Below, piece by piece: positions 1 through 8,840 of a stretch of DNA of 55,895 nt; the first letter of the stretch is position 1, and every line of letters begins with the position of its first letter. This DNA comes from AC-51 sp036265325. Its GTDB lineage: Bacteria; Actinomycetota; UBA4738; HRBIN12. Where the stretch lies: the NCBI GenBank assembly GCA_036265325.1, contig DATAPH010000085.1, positions 1 through 55,895 of the forward strand. The letters run 5' to 3'. Below the pieces are notes generated by a model that did no database searches, was not told where the DNA came from, and was given only the letters and a program-made list of their open reading frames with translations. Made by a program: the position numbers and the translations under genes.

Positions 1-190
1 CGTCGAGCTTCCCCTTGGAGACCGCGGCGTCCAAGGATCGCAGTATCCGGGCATGGCCGGCCTCGATCAGGTCGGCGCTGCCCTCCGCGAAGGTGACACG
101 CAGGCCCGCTCGGGCACATACCTCGACGATCCCGGCACCCATCAGGCCGCATCCGACGACACCGATATGCCGTACATCCTGCGTGTTCAC
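1..190 (-). CDS. 3-hydroxyacyl-CoA dehydrogenase (3-hydroxybutyryl-CoA type), N-terminal part
   Basis: The reverse strand encodes 63 residues from a GTG start and runs off the left edge, so the gene is partial. Residues 8-18 hold the NAD-binding Rossmann turn GVVGCGLMGAG, followed by a helix and a second strand ending in an acidic residue (FAEGS). This pattern, with LMG directly after the first glycines, is typical of 3-hydroxybutyryl-CoA and related dehydrogenases, which oxidise or reduce 3-hydroxyacyl-CoA in beta-oxidation or butyrate/PHB metabolism. The catalytic His and the C-terminal domain lie outside the window. A purine-rich GAGGCGGGGG stretch precedes the start. The gene diverges from the copper operon and shares its promoter region. 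Confidence 0.75.
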   Translation of the reverse strand, partial: MNTQDVRHIGVVGCGLMGAGIVEVCARAGLRVTFAEGSADLIEAGHARILRSLDAAVSKGKLD

Positions 191-214
191 GTGAACCCCC
201 GCCTCGAAGGTGCG

Positions 215-221
215 TACGATA
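215..221. promoter_or_regulatory. Shared -10 element reading on both strands
   Basis: TACGATA reads TACGAT on the plus strand, 7 nt before the ATG at 228, and TATCGT on the minus strand, upstream of the dehydrogenase start at 190. The plus-strand box rules out the GTG at 210 as the start of the membrane protein, because that codon lies upstream of the box. Confidence 0.5.
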
Positions 222-227
222 GACCAG

Positions 228-803
228 ATGTCGCCCACGGAGTCCTCGCGGCCGTCCCTCGTTCTTGGCCTCGCCTTCGGCGGGGTGCTCCTCGGCCACA
301 CGGTCGCGTACCGCCTCCTGATCCCCGACGCCCATACCCGCGCGCTCGAGCTGGCCGCCTCGGGTCACGGCTACCTCAGTGGCGCGAACGCCATGGGCCT
401 CGTCGGAGCGATCATCGCGCTCGCCGCGCTGTTCCTCGGCGGGGTCATGCGGACACAGGACGCCGTTCCACAGCATCTCGCGGCCCGGCTCGTCGCCTTC
501 CAGATGGCCGCGTTCCTCTCGATGGAAGTGCTCGAGCGGATCGCCTCCGGTGGTGGCACGCAGCACCTTGTCTCGGTCTTGGTGATCGGGTTGCCGGTCC
601 AGGTCCTCATCGCGGCCCTGGTCGCGCTCGTGGCGCGGTTGCTCCTGCGGGTCGCGACGGCGATCGCGGACCTACTCGCGCCTGTGCCCGCGTGGGCCAC
701 CACACCGGTCGCGTTCGTCGGCGCACCCGCCGAGCCGCGCCGGCCCGACCGGACGGGCTCGCCGCCCGGCCGCGCTCCCCCGTCGTTCTTGGTCGCTGCG
801 TAG
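228..803 (+). CDS. Four-helix membrane protein, first gene of copper-type operon
   Basis: The product has 191 residues and about four hydrophobic helices, with a basic, proline-rich C-terminal tail predicted to be cytoplasmic. I do not recognise the family. Histidines lie in or next to the first helices (GHTVAYR and SGHGYL), and Met and Glu residues occur in the third (MEVLER); such residues could bind copper or haem, but this is only inference. The ATG at 228 is preferred to a GTG at 210 because a TANNNT box ends 7 nt before it, as at many leaderless genes here. It is followed after 57 nt by a YtkA-like protein and then by the CopC-CopD gene, so a role in copper handling or cuproprotein assembly is plausible. 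Confidence 0.6.
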   Translation: MSPTESSRPSLVLGLAFGGVLLGHTVAYRLLIPDAHTRALELAASGHGYLSGANAMGLVGAIIALAALFLGGVMRTQDAVPQHLAARLVAFQMAAFLSMEVLERIASGGGTQHLVSVLVIGLPVQVLIAALVALVARLLLRVATAIADLLAPVPAWATTPVAFVGAPAEPRRPDRTGSPPGRAPPSFLVAA

Positions 804-860
804 CACGAGGTCGCGCATCCTGCGCGGCCGGACCACGAACGAACGGAAGGAGCACATCCG

Positions 861-1505
861 ATGCGACGTGTTCTTTTGATATCCGCGTTGGCGAGCGCGT
901 TCATCCTGCTGATCGCGGTGCCCGCACTCGCGCATGGGGAGTACGACCACGGCGGTATCGCCATCGCCACGGGGTTCCAGACCGAACCCGCTTACGTCGG
1001 CCAACCCAACGCCGTCGAGCTCGAGATCACCAAGGGCGGCAAACCCGTCACCGATGTCGGGCAGGGCGACCTGAAGGTCGGGGTTTCGTTCGGCGGGCAG
1101 AGCACCGCGCTCAGCCTGCAGCCGAACTTCGAGGTCGGCGAATGGGGCACGCCGGGCGACTACATCGCCTCGTTCATCCCGACGCAGCCCGGCAAGTACA
1201 CCTTCACCGTCGACGGCACCGTCGCCGGTGAGCAGATCAAGTACTCGATGACGTCCGGTCCATCGACGTTCAGCGAGGTCGAGGATCCCGCGCCTGCGAT
1301 GTTCCCGCCGGTCGACGCGCCGTCGACCGCCGACCTGAACGCCAAGCTGGACGCCGCGTCGACCCGCACCGACGCGTCCATCTCCGCGGCGCAGGATGCC
1401 GCCGACTCAGCCAAGACGGTGGCGATCGTCGCCGTCGTGGCCGCGTTGATCGCGATCGTCCTGGCCGTGATCGGCTGGCGTCGCGGAATGACGAGCACCG
1501 CGTGA
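861..1505 (+). CDS. Secreted, C-terminally anchored YtkA/FixH-like protein
   Basis: This 214-residue protein has a Sec signal peptide (residues 1-24, cut after PALA) and a mature end starting HGEYDHGG, a possible metal-binding start. A beta-sandwich region (about 30-125) carries the EPAYVGQPN ... GKYTFTV pattern seen in YtkA-like and FixH-like extracytoplasmic domains. An Ala-rich helix (about 155-180) and one membrane span near residues 188-205 follow, leaving a short basic cytoplasmic end. AAGGAG 8 nt upstream of the ATG supports the start. Its last codons overlap the next start as GTGA, which indicates translational coupling. The copper link comes from the neighbours, not from a specific motif. 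Confidence 0.65.
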   Translation: MRRVLLISALASAFILLIAVPALAHGEYDHGGIAIATGFQTEPAYVGQPNAVELEITKGGKPVTDVGQGDLKVGVSFGGQSTALSLQPNFEVGEWGTPGDYIASFIPTQPGKYTFTVDGTVAGEQIKYSMTSGPSTFSEVEDPAPAMFPPVDAPSTADLNAKLDAASTRTDASISAAQDAADSAKTVAIVAVVAALIAIVLAVIGWRRGMTSTA

Positions 1506-2071
1506 ACCCGATCCTTGCCCACGGGACCGGCGCAGACGAGTCGATGAGCCTCGTCATGCTCTTCGCCGGCATCTGGGTGGGCTGGATCGGCTGGTCCCAC
1601 CTGCGGCGGACGGGGTTCCCTCGTCTCCCGCAGTGGGGGGCGTGGGCCTTGATCGGCGTCGCAGCGACCTTGGTGATCACCGCGACGTTCGTCCCGCGGA
1701 TGATCATCGGGCCGGTGGTGCCAACCGCCGTGCCGGGCGCTCCGCGCCCGTCGTCGCCTGCGAAGCTCTTGTTCGTCGAGCCGCATCCGGGCGCGAAGGA
1801 ATCGGGCGACACCATGACGGTCCAGATGAACCTGCAGAACGCGACGCTCACGCCGCTGACGACGACGGTCATCACGCCCGACACCGGCCATATCCATCTG
1901 AGCCTCGATGGCGTGTTGATCTCGATGAGCGGCGACACGCTGCAGGTGCTCGACCTGCGGAACGTCGCGCCGGGACGGCACACGTTGACGGCCGACTTCG
2001 TTGCAGCGGATCACTTGCCGTTCGACCCGCCGGTCACGACGTCGGTCACGTTCGATCGGACGTCGGGATGA
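1502..2071 (+). CDS. Membrane-anchored protein with HxH-containing extracytoplasmic domain
   Basis: The 189-residue product has two hydrophobic helices (about 14-33 and 47-67) and then a domain outside the membrane. That domain contains TGHIHLSLDG, a conserved-looking HxH, and ends with a GRHTLTADFVAADH stretch, the shape of small beta-sandwich domains found near copper genes. No enzyme motif is visible and I cannot assign a named family with certainty. It starts with a GTG overlapping the previous stop by 4 nt, and its own TGA overlaps the next ATG as ATGA. It is therefore the third gene of a tightly coupled operon and probably works with the CopC-CopD protein. Confidence 0.55.
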   Translation: MNPILAHGTGADESMSLVMLFAGIWVGWIGWSHLRRTGFPRLPQWGAWALIGVAATLVITATFVPRMIIGPVVPTAVPGAPRPSSPAKLLFVEPHPGAKESGDTMTVQMNLQNATLTPLTTTVITPDTGHIHLSLDGVLISMSGDTLQVLDLRNVAPGRHTLTADFVAADHLPFDPPVTTSVTFDRTSG

Positions 2072-4029
2072 AGCGCGCCGTCCGCTTCCTCATCGCGGCG
2101 TCGATCGCGACGCTTGCGCTCGTCGGCATGACCGGTGTCGCGTTGGCGCATGCGAACCTGCTGTCGTCCAACCCCGCCGGCGGCTCCACGGTGCAGACCG
2201 CGCCGACCCAACTCGTCCTCAACTACTCGGAAGAACCGGATCCACAGCTCTCGCAGGTCGAACTCCTGAACAGCTCGGGCTCGACGGTGGCAATTGGCAC
2301 GCCGACGCTGCAGGGACGGACCACGCTCGTCGTGCCGATCACCGGTGACATGCCCAACGGGGTCTACACCGTCAGTTGGAGCGCGGTGTCGGTCGACGAC
2401 GGGCACACGACGACCGATTCGTTCTCGTTCGGCGTCGGCGTGCAGGCGCCGCCGGCGGGACCCGCGACCGCCGCAGTGCCGGCGACGTCCTCTGGACCGA
2501 CCGTCCTCGCCGTTGCCGGGAAAGCGCTGTTGTACGCAGGCCTGATGCTCGTGGTCGCCGTCGCCGTCGTCGGCGAGGGCGTCTTCGGGGGCGCGCCGAA
2601 GGCGCGCCCCCGCATCGCAGCCTGGGCCGGGCTCGCCGCCGTCGTGGGATCGATCGGCCTCCTCCTTTCCCAGGAGCAAGGGACGCACGCGTCGATGAGC
2701 AGGTTCCTCGGGTCCCAAGCCGCGAGGAGTCCGATCGCGCTGGTCGTGGTGTGCGTCATCGCGGCCGTGTTCGCGTTGGTCGCGACGCTCGTGGATGCAC
2801 GGTGGATGCTGTGGGCGGCCGGCATCGCGGCCGCGGTCGCGATGGCGGTGCGTGCCCACGGCGGGCACGCCACGGCGACCTCGACGCCGGTTCTGAGCCA
2901 GGTCGAACAGTGGGTGCACATGATCGCCGGCGCATGCTGGGCGGGAGGTCTGGTTCTGCTGATCCTCCTGATCCGCGAGCGCCGGGCCGATCCACCCGTG
3001 ACGCTGGCTCGTCGGTATTCGACCGTCGCGCTGACCGCGATCGCGGTCGTGGTCGCGACGGGGTTGCTCCGGAGCGTCTCCGAGCTTGGCGGCATCGGTC
3101 AGCTCGTCCACATCTGGGGCTCGTCGTACGGGCGAACGCTCGCGATCAAGGTCGCCGTGGTCCTGGTCGTGATCGGGCTCGGCGCGATCAACCGATACCG
3201 CTCGGTCGGACGCCTCGACACCGACGCCTCGCCCCTGCTCCGGATCGCGAGCACGGAGGTCGTCGCGGCCGTCGGCATCCTGTTGCTCACCGCGACGCTG
3301 ACGAGCTATGCACCGCCGGCAAACGGCGGCGGCGGCGGTCCCCCACCGTCGAGCGATGTCGTTGCGATCTCAGGCAGCGACGTCGCGACGACCACGACGG
3401 TCGCGATGACCGTGACGCCCGCGCAGCCCGGAGCGAACCTGTACCGGGCCACCGTCACCGCGTTCGGCACCGACACGCCCGTGCAGGCCGACGAGCTGAC
3501 GCTGCAACTCAACTCCGTCACCCAGCCGAACCTCCCCGGGACATCCGTGAAGTTCAAGCCCGACGGCAATGGCGGCTGGGTGGCGAATTCGCTGGACCCC
3601 GCAACGCCGGGCACGTTCGCGATGCAGGCGCAGATCCGGTCCGGCGACAGCGTGACCGAGGTGCCGCTCACGCTCGTGACGCGCTCGACGGGCACCATCA
3701 CGGCCGGGATCGCACCCGACGAGACGGTCGCGAACGCGGCGTTCACCGACGGTGTCCGCCTGCAAGGCACCTCGTCGCCGGGTACGCCGACCCAGATCCA
3801 CCTGACCGCGTTCGCATCGAACGGGACCGAGCTGCCGCTCTCCGGTCTCGAGCTCGCCGCGAGCCCCGCCGTGGGGCCGCCGCTGCATCTGCAGGACCAG
3901 CGGTTCTCCGCCGGCCACTTCGCGGCGAGCCCAACGCTGACACCCGGCACCTGGACGATCGACGCGGTGGCGACGACGAAGGACGGGCAGGCGTATCAGA
4001 TCACATGGCAGACCGAGGTCACGCCGTGA
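2068..4029 (+). CDS. CopC-CopD fusion copper protein with extra C-terminal domain
   Basis: The 653-residue product begins with a signal peptide (1-27). The CopC domain (about 28-125) places a His at the predicted mature N terminus and a DDGH near residue 111, matching the Cu(II) ligands (N-terminal His, Asp, His) of CopC. A CopD-like membrane domain of about eight helices covers residues 145-415. A Gly/Pro linker (about 418-428) leads to a third, extracytoplasmic domain (about 430-653) resembling YtkA/FixH-type sandwiches, which most CopC-CopD fusions lack. The family binds periplasmic copper and moves it across or into the membrane. The start is the ATG that overlaps the preceding stop; an upstream in-frame extension belongs to the antisense-like shadow of the previous gene. 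Confidence 0.85.
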   Translation: MKRAVRFLIAASIATLALVGMTGVALAHANLLSSNPAGGSTVQTAPTQLVLNYSEEPDPQLSQVELLNSSGSTVAIGTPTLQGRTTLVVPITGDMPNGVYTVSWSAVSVDDGHTTTDSFSFGVGVQAPPAGPATAAVPATSSGPTVLAVAGKALLYAGLMLVVAVAVVGEGVFGGAPKARPRIAAWAGLAAVVGSIGLLLSQEQGTHASMSRFLGSQAARSPIALVVVCVIAAVFALVATLVDARWMLWAAGIAAAVAMAVRAHGGHATATSTPVLSQVEQWVHMIAGACWAGGLVLLILLIRERRADPPVTLARRYSTVALTAIAVVVATGLLRSVSELGGIGQLVHIWGSSYGRTLAIKVAVVLVVIGLGAINRYRSVGRLDTDASPLLRIASTEVVAAVGILLLTATLTSYAPPANGGGGGPPPSSDVVAISGSDVATTTTVAMTVTPAQPGANLYRATVTAFGTDTPVQADELTLQLNSVTQPNLPGTSVKFKPDGNGGWVANSLDPATPGTFAMQAQIRSGDSVTEVPLTLVTRSTGTITAGIAPDETVANAAFTDGVRLQGTSSPGTPTQIHLTAFASNGTELPLSGLELAASPAVGPPLHLQDQRFSAGHFAASPTLTPGTWTIDAVATTKDGQAYQITWQTEVTP

Positions 4030-5250
4030 TCAGTTGCAGACGTTGTTGAGGACGGGGTACGGGTTGACCGCCGACGTACCGGGGATCGTCACGTACCCGT
4101 AGAAGCTCGCCGGCCAGTTCGCCGGCGCACCGCCGATCGGGTGCCACTCGAAGTGATCGTGCGGCGTGCCCTTCGCGTCGCCGGTGTCGCCGACGAGGCC
4201 GATCACGTCGCCGGCCTTGACCGGCCCGTTGGATCTCGCCGTGTATGACTCGAGGTGCGCGTTGTAGACGTACGAGCCATCGGGTGCGTAGACGTACTCG
4301 CCGTTGCCGCCGAGCGTGTTGTACGTGGGCTTGGCGATCCCGTCGAACGGCGCGCGGATCTTCGTCCCGTAGTCGGCCAGGATGTCGTCGCCGGCGTGCA
4401 GGTGGAACGTCCCCGTGTAGCGCGGCGCGCCGAACCCGTCACCGAAGGCGCGCGGCGGATCCACCGGGCACACCTTCAACGGGTTCACGAAGCCGGACGG
4501 TAGTTGCACGTTGGGCGACGGCGGTGACACCGTCGATTGCGCCTGCTGTTCCAGATAGTTCTGGCGCTGCTTGCTCAGCGTCTTGTACTGCTGCAGCGTC
4601 TGTTGCGCCGAGGCGACGGCTTGATCGCGCAATGAACTGATCGTCGACAGGTTGTTCAGGATCTGGTTGCGTAACGCCGTCTGCTGGTCCACCTGGTCCT
4701 GCTGCTTCGCCAGCAGATCCTCGAGGCTCTTTTCCTCGATCTCGAGCACCACCTTCAGGTTCGATGCCTGTTGTGCGAGCGCGGCATCGGACTGCGTGAC
4801 CGCGTCGACGAATTCCATGCGATCGGACAGATCGTCCATCGACGTGGCGCCGAGGAAGATCTCGAGATCGGACGCCGGCCCGGCGATGAACGCCTGGGCG
4901 GCGCGTTCCTGGAGGCGCGACCGGATGCGGTCATAGCTCGCCTGCGCGTCCGCGATCCTGGCCTTCGTCTCGGCGACCTGCGTCTGGATCTGCGCGAGCT
5001 CCGCCTCGAGTCGGTCGAGCTTCTCGACCGCGGCGTTCAACTGAACCTGGATCGATTCGATCTGCGAGCGGTACTGTCGGATCTGCGTCTGGGCAGCGAG
5101 GTACGCGGCGTGCGCGCTGTGAACCTGGTTCTTGGTGGGATGCGGGGTCGATGCGCCGGCCATGGGCACCGAGACGAGCAGCGCCACGATCGCAGCACCA
5201 AGGGCCAGCAGCCGCGGGCCGACAGGGAAGGTTCGGTCCGATCTGGTCAT
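4030..5250 (-). CDS. Secreted coiled-coil M23 peptidase, peptidoglycan hydrolase
   Basis: This 406-residue protein has a signal peptide (to about residue 34), a long coiled coil (about 45-235) rich in Gln, Ala and Leu, and an M23/LytM domain (about 265-395). The zinc and catalytic residues look intact: HAGDD near residue 284, a YNAHL histidine, and the HDH pair near residue 363. The architecture resembles EnvC/NlpD-type or actinobacterial division hydrolases, where the coiled coil controls the peptidase. I chose the ATG at 5250 because TACGGT (5264-5269) could be its -10 element and the signal peptide then begins MTRSDR; a GTG at 5286 adds 12 residues. Its stop abuts the stop of the CopC-CopD gene in the palindrome TGATCA. 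Confidence 0.8.
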   Translation of the reverse strand: MTRSDRTFPVGPRLLALGAAIVALLVSVPMAGASTPHPTKNQVHSAHAAYLAAQTQIRQYRSQIESIQVQLNAAVEKLDRLEAELAQIQTQVAETKARIADAQASYDRIRSRLQERAAQAFIAGPASDLEIFLGATSMDDLSDRMEFVDAVTQSDAALAQQASNLKVVLEIEEKSLEDLLAKQQDQVDQQTALRNQILNNLSTISSLRDQAVASAQQTLQQYKTLSKQRQNYLEQQAQSTVSPPSPNVQLPSGFVNPLKVCPVDPPRAFGDGFGAPRYTGTFHLHAGDDILADYGTKIRAPFDGIAKPTYNTLGGNGEYVYAPDGSYVYNAHLESYTARSNGPVKAGDVIGLVGDTGDAKGTPHDHFEWHPIGGAPANWPASFYGYVTIPGTSAVNPYPVLNNVCN

Positions 5251-5324
5251 ATGCGGACGCCTCACCGTACAGACATCGGCGGTCACCGACGGCCTGATGA
5301 GGGGTAGTTAGCCTCCCTTGCGGC

Positions 5325-8300
5325 TCAAGGCGTTGCAACCACCTTGAGGTCGACTACGAGGTCGGGTTCGGCCAACGCCTGATGCCATTCGTTGCGCGCC
5401 AACGTATCTCGCGCTTCTCCGACGGTGCGCTCGCCGCCGGCAGCCTCGGGACCGAACAGCGCCCCCGTCCACCACACCGCGGCGGCGCGGCGATTCGGCT
5501 GTTGCCGCTCGCCCGTTTCGGCTGCAAGCAGTGCAAGGGAACGGGTTCGGGCGCCCGGGCGGTCTCCTTCCGCCAGGTCGGTGACGGCTTCCGCGTACAG
5601 CAGAGCGGTCGAGCCGCCCTGCTGGCCCTCCGCCGTGCGAGCGATCGGGTCGGCCAGCACGGAACGGGCTCCGGCAACGTCACCTTGCATCGCGAGCGTC
5701 CTGGCGAGCTCCGAGGCGGTCCAGGTAACGAGGGCGCGCTCGTTCAGATCGCGGCACAGGACGAACGCCTCGCGGAGGTCGAGCTCCGCGGCGTCCAGCC
5801 GACCGGCGACGCGATGGGCCGCCCCGCGATCGCCGAGCACGCTGGCGAGCTCCCACCGGGCGCCGAGCTCGCGAAGGATCCGAACCGCGGTGTCGGCGTG
5901 CGAGATCGCGTCGTCGAGCTCGAGCATCCGGCACGAGGCGGCGCTCACCAGCTGATGCGCGATCGCCGCGGAGAACTGCTGGCCGCTCGCTTCGGCGGTG
6001 GCGAGCGCCTCCTTGGCGATCGCGAGGACGTCGGCCTCGCTTCCCCGCGGCGACGTCACACCCGCGAGTCCGACCAGCGCCCGAACCTCGGCCCACGCAT
6101 CGGGCATCTCCCCCGACCGCGACACATCGAGCGCCTCCTGGAAGAGCGCCTCGGCGTCGTCGAGCCGGTCGCGCCAGTACGGGACCCAGCCGGCCATCAG
6201 CAGCGTCCGCGCGAGCACCCGTGGATCGCCCAGCCGTCGCGCCGCGGCGAGCGATCGTTCGAACAACCCGGCCGCGAGCGCATCGTCGCCGCGGATCGTC
6301 AGCGTGATGTCGGCGAGGAACCGCGAGGCGTGCGCCGTGACACGGTCGTCGCCGGCCGCCAAGGACATGGCCTTGCGGAACCGTGCCTCGGCCTCGTCGA
6401 AGTCGCCGAGCCAGTAACGCGCCTCCCCGAGCATGCTCACGATCCACGACTCGCGCACCCCCCAGACGCTCTCCGGGCCGGCGAGCGCGAGCGCCCGTTC
6501 GTACAGGTCGACGGCCGCACGCGATTCGATCCGCCGGCGAGCGACGTCCCCGGCCCGCGTGAGCGCGTCGACGGCTCGGTCGGGGATCGACCGATCGTCC
6601 GGATCGAGGTCGAGCGACGCGCGCGCGGCGAGCTCCAGATGGAACGCGATCGTCCGCGGGTAGCGCTCCATGAGTTCGGGCTCGGACAGCCGATCGGCGA
6701 CGCGCAGGTGCAACCGCCGACGCTCGCGCTTCGCGAGCGCGTCGTAGGCGACATCCCGCAGGACGTCGCTTCGGAACTGCCACACGCCGGGGTGCTCCTC
6801 GTCCGGCAGAAGCAGCTCCTCGTTCTCCGCCTCGGCGAGCAGCTCCGGTGTCGGGTCGGCGATCAGCGAGAGCTCGTCGGTATCGAACCGGCCGCGAGGG
6901 AACACCGATGCGCGCCGGACGAGCTCGCGTGCGGGCGACGACAGCTGGTCGATGCGAGCGGCGACAACGGCCTGCACCGTCGTCGGCAGCGCGAGCCCTG
7001 CGGCGTCGCCGAAGCCGGTGTGCCGCGCGATCCCGTCCTCGTGGTGCAGCATCCCGGTGATCTCGATGATGAACAGCGGGTTCCCGCCGGCGTGCGCCGC
7101 GACCCGCTCCGCGTCGGCGCGGTCGAGCCCCCCGGCGTCCATCGCCAGCCGCGTCGCATGATCGGGCGCGAGCTGCTCGACCCACAGGGTGACCGCATCC
7201 GGCAGGCCGCCGGCCCAGTTCGATCGGTCCTCTAGGAACTCCCAGCGCGCGACGCACACGACCAACAGGGGAACCTTGCGGGCCTCCTTGACGAGCTGCT
7301 CGATCAGATCGAGCAACAGCGGGTCGGCCTGGTGCAGATCCTCGAACACAAGCACGACGGGTCCGCTGCGCGCGAGCCCGGTGAGCATCGCGAGGACGCC
7401 TTGCCGCACCTCGGCGAGCTGGTAGCGGCTGTCGTCCTCGCCGTCGGTGTGCAAGCCGAGCGCCAGGCCGAGCCTGCGCGCTGCGGATTCGACCTCGCTC
7501 GAGTCGACCCACTCCGTGACGGCGGCGCGCAGCCGATCCTCGATGTCGTCCGCCGGCCCGGCGCCGTCATCACCTAGTTGGCGGTGCAGCATCTGCGCGA
7601 CCGGCCAGAACTCGACATCCTCCTCGAACGGGCTGGAGCGCCCGGCCAGCACCTTCGTGCCTTCGGGCAAACCCGCGAGGAACTCGGTCACGACGCGCGA
7701 TTTCCCGATGCCCGGCTCGCCGAGCAGCGTGACCAAGTGTGCGCGCTCGCGCGACGCCGCGCGCTCGAAGACGTCGTTCAACAGCGCGAGCTCGCGTCGC
7801 CGGTTCACGAAGGTGATCCGGCGACGGTCGACGATCCGTTGGCGAAGCCCGAGCACCGGCCATGCGGTGATCGCGCGCTCGAAACCCTTGGCCTCGATCG
7901 TGCGCGCTTCGCCGAAGTCGACGGCGTCGCGCGACAACTGCCGGGTCGACGAGCCCGCGAGGATCTCGCCGGGGTCCGCGGCCTGCTGCAAGCGTGCTCC
8001 GAGGTTCACCTCTGCGCCGATCACGATCGTGCGATCCTCGGCCGTCCCGACCGCGACCTGTCCCGTTCGCACGCCGATCCGCACCTCGACGGGCATGCGC
8101 AACCCGAGGTCCTCGCACAGGTCGCGCGCGCGCTCACGGATGTCGAGCGCCGCGCGGATCGCGCGCACCGCGTCGTCGTCGCGCGCCGAAGGGATGCCGA
8201 ACACCACAAGCACCGCATCGCCGATGAACCGCTCCGCGACGCCGCCGTACCAGGCGGCTTCCTCGGCCACCATGCCGTGGAACGCGGCGAGGATCTCGCG

Positions 8301-8480
8301 GAAGCGTTCCGGATCGACCTGCGACGCCAGCTCGGTCGAGCCGGTCATGTCCACGAAGACGACCGACACAAGCCGGCGCTCGGACGCGGCGGGCACAGCG
8401 ACCGGCGCGCCGCAGTTGGGACAGAAGTTCGCGCCGGGCGGCAGCGGGCGCCCGCAGCGCGGGCACGGCTCAGCGGCCAC
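5325..8480 (-). CDS. Zinc ribbon-adenylate/guanylate cyclase-AAA ATPase-TPR regulator
   Basis: The 1051-residue protein starts with a four-Cys zinc ribbon (CPRCG ... CPNCG, about 6-24). A class III nucleotide cyclase domain (about 35-200) follows; its two metal aspartates (FVDMTGST and FIGDA) and the transition-state Asn/Arg (VNLGARL) are present, but the usual purine-specifying Lys before the GD is Arg (ERFIGD). The central ATPase has Walker A GEPGIGKS near 255 and Walker B VLVFEDLH near 380. The C-terminal half is made of TPR-like helical repeats. Such proteins are large signal-integrating cyclases or ATPase switches in Actinobacteria. The start overlaps the end of the glyoxalase-like gene by 11 nt, so the two are probably co-translated. 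Confidence 0.85.
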   Translation of the reverse strand: MAAEPCPRCGRPLPPGANFCPNCGAPVAVPAASERRLVSVVFVDMTGSTELASQVDPERFREILAAFHGMVAEEAAWYGGVAERFIGDAVLVVFGIPSARDDDAVRAIRAALDIRERARDLCEDLGLRMPVEVRIGVRTGQVAVGTAEDRTIVIGAEVNLGARLQQAADPGEILAGSSTRQLSRDAVDFGEARTIEAKGFERAITAWPVLGLRQRIVDRRRITFVNRRRELALLNDVFERAASRERAHLVTLLGEPGIGKSRVVTEFLAGLPEGTKVLAGRSSPFEEDVEFWPVAQMLHRQLGDDGAGPADDIEDRLRAAVTEWVDSSEVESAARRLGLALGLHTDGEDDSRYQLAEVRQGVLAMLTGLARSGPVVLVFEDLHQADPLLLDLIEQLVKEARKVPLLVVCVARWEFLEDRSNWAGGLPDAVTLWVEQLAPDHATRLAMDAGGLDRADAERVAAHAGGNPLFIIEITGMLHHEDGIARHTGFGDAAGLALPTTVQAVVAARIDQLSSPARELVRRASVFPRGRFDTDELSLIADPTPELLAEAENEELLLPDEEHPGVWQFRSDVLRDVAYDALAKRERRRLHLRVADRLSEPELMERYPRTIAFHLELAARASLDLDPDDRSIPDRAVDALTRAGDVARRRIESRAAVDLYERALALAGPESVWGVRESWIVSMLGEARYWLGDFDEAEARFRKAMSLAAGDDRVTAHASRFLADITLTIRGDDALAAGLFERSLAAARRLGDPRVLARTLLMAGWVPYWRDRLDDAEALFQEALDVSRSGEMPDAWAEVRALVGLAGVTSPRGSEADVLAIAKEALATAEASGQQFSAAIAHQLVSAASCRMLELDDAISHADTAVRILRELGARWELASVLGDRGAAHRVAGRLDAAELDLREAFVLCRDLNERALVTWTASELARTLAMQGDVAGARSVLADPIARTAEGQQGGSTALLYAEAVTDLAEGDRPGARTRSLALLAAETGERQQPNRRAAAVWWTGALFGPEAAGGERTVGEARDTLARNEWHQALAEPDLVVDLKVVATP

Positions 8481-8814
8481 CGGCGTACTCGATGATCTGC
8501 ACGGGGTTGCCGTCGGGATCGCGGAAGGTCGCGAACCGCGCGTACCCTTCGACCTCGCCGACGTAGGCGTCGAACACGGCGCCGCGCTGCTCGAGCGTCC
8601 AGCGCGTCTCGTCGAGGTCGTCGACCCGCAGCACCACGGTGCCGCTCGCCGGCGGGTCCTCGGTCCCGTGGAGCGCGAGCTTCACCGGACCACCGTCGAG
8701 CTCGGCCCACTCGTCGCCGTCGCGGCGCAACAGATCGAGCCCGACGACGTCGGTGTAGAACGCGAGCGCCCGACCCATGTCGCGGGTCCAGTAGTAGACG
8801 TGGTCGACGATCAC
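8470..8814 (-). CDS. Glyoxalase/bleomycin-resistance (VOC) family protein
   Basis: The 114-residue protein is a single VOC module: MxVDHVYYWTRDMGRALAFY at the start, GLDLL, a central LALHG strand, and DPDGNPVQIIEY at the end. The pattern of paired beta-alpha-beta-beta-beta units fits metal-dependent lyases and dioxygenases, but the substrate cannot be read from the sequence. The GTG at 8814 is chosen because TAGCAT lies 7 nt upstream (8822-8827), which looks like a leaderless promoter; the longer open frame upstream belongs to the shadow of the PH-domain gene. It overlaps the cyclase gene downstream, so it may share an operon with it. Confidence 0.8.
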   Translation of the reverse strand: MIVDHVYYWTRDMGRALAFYTDVVGLDLLRRDGDEWAELDGGPVKLALHGTEDPPASGTVVLRVDDLDETRWTLEQRGAVFDAYVGEVEGYARFATFRDPDGNPVQIIEYAGGR

Positions 8815-8840
8815 GGTCCCGATGCTACCGGGGAGGACCG

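Noticed and set aside
1633..2067. N-terminal extension of the CopC-CopD gene
   Set aside because: The extension is Arg/His-rich shadow sequence over the previous gene; the signal peptide starts at 2068 with an ATGA overlap.
5382..7235. Long plus-strand open frame of about 617 codons
   Set aside because: It is a codon-shadow of the cyclase/ATPase gene on the other strand: Arg/Gly/Pro-rich, with no domain, while the minus strand has clear motifs.
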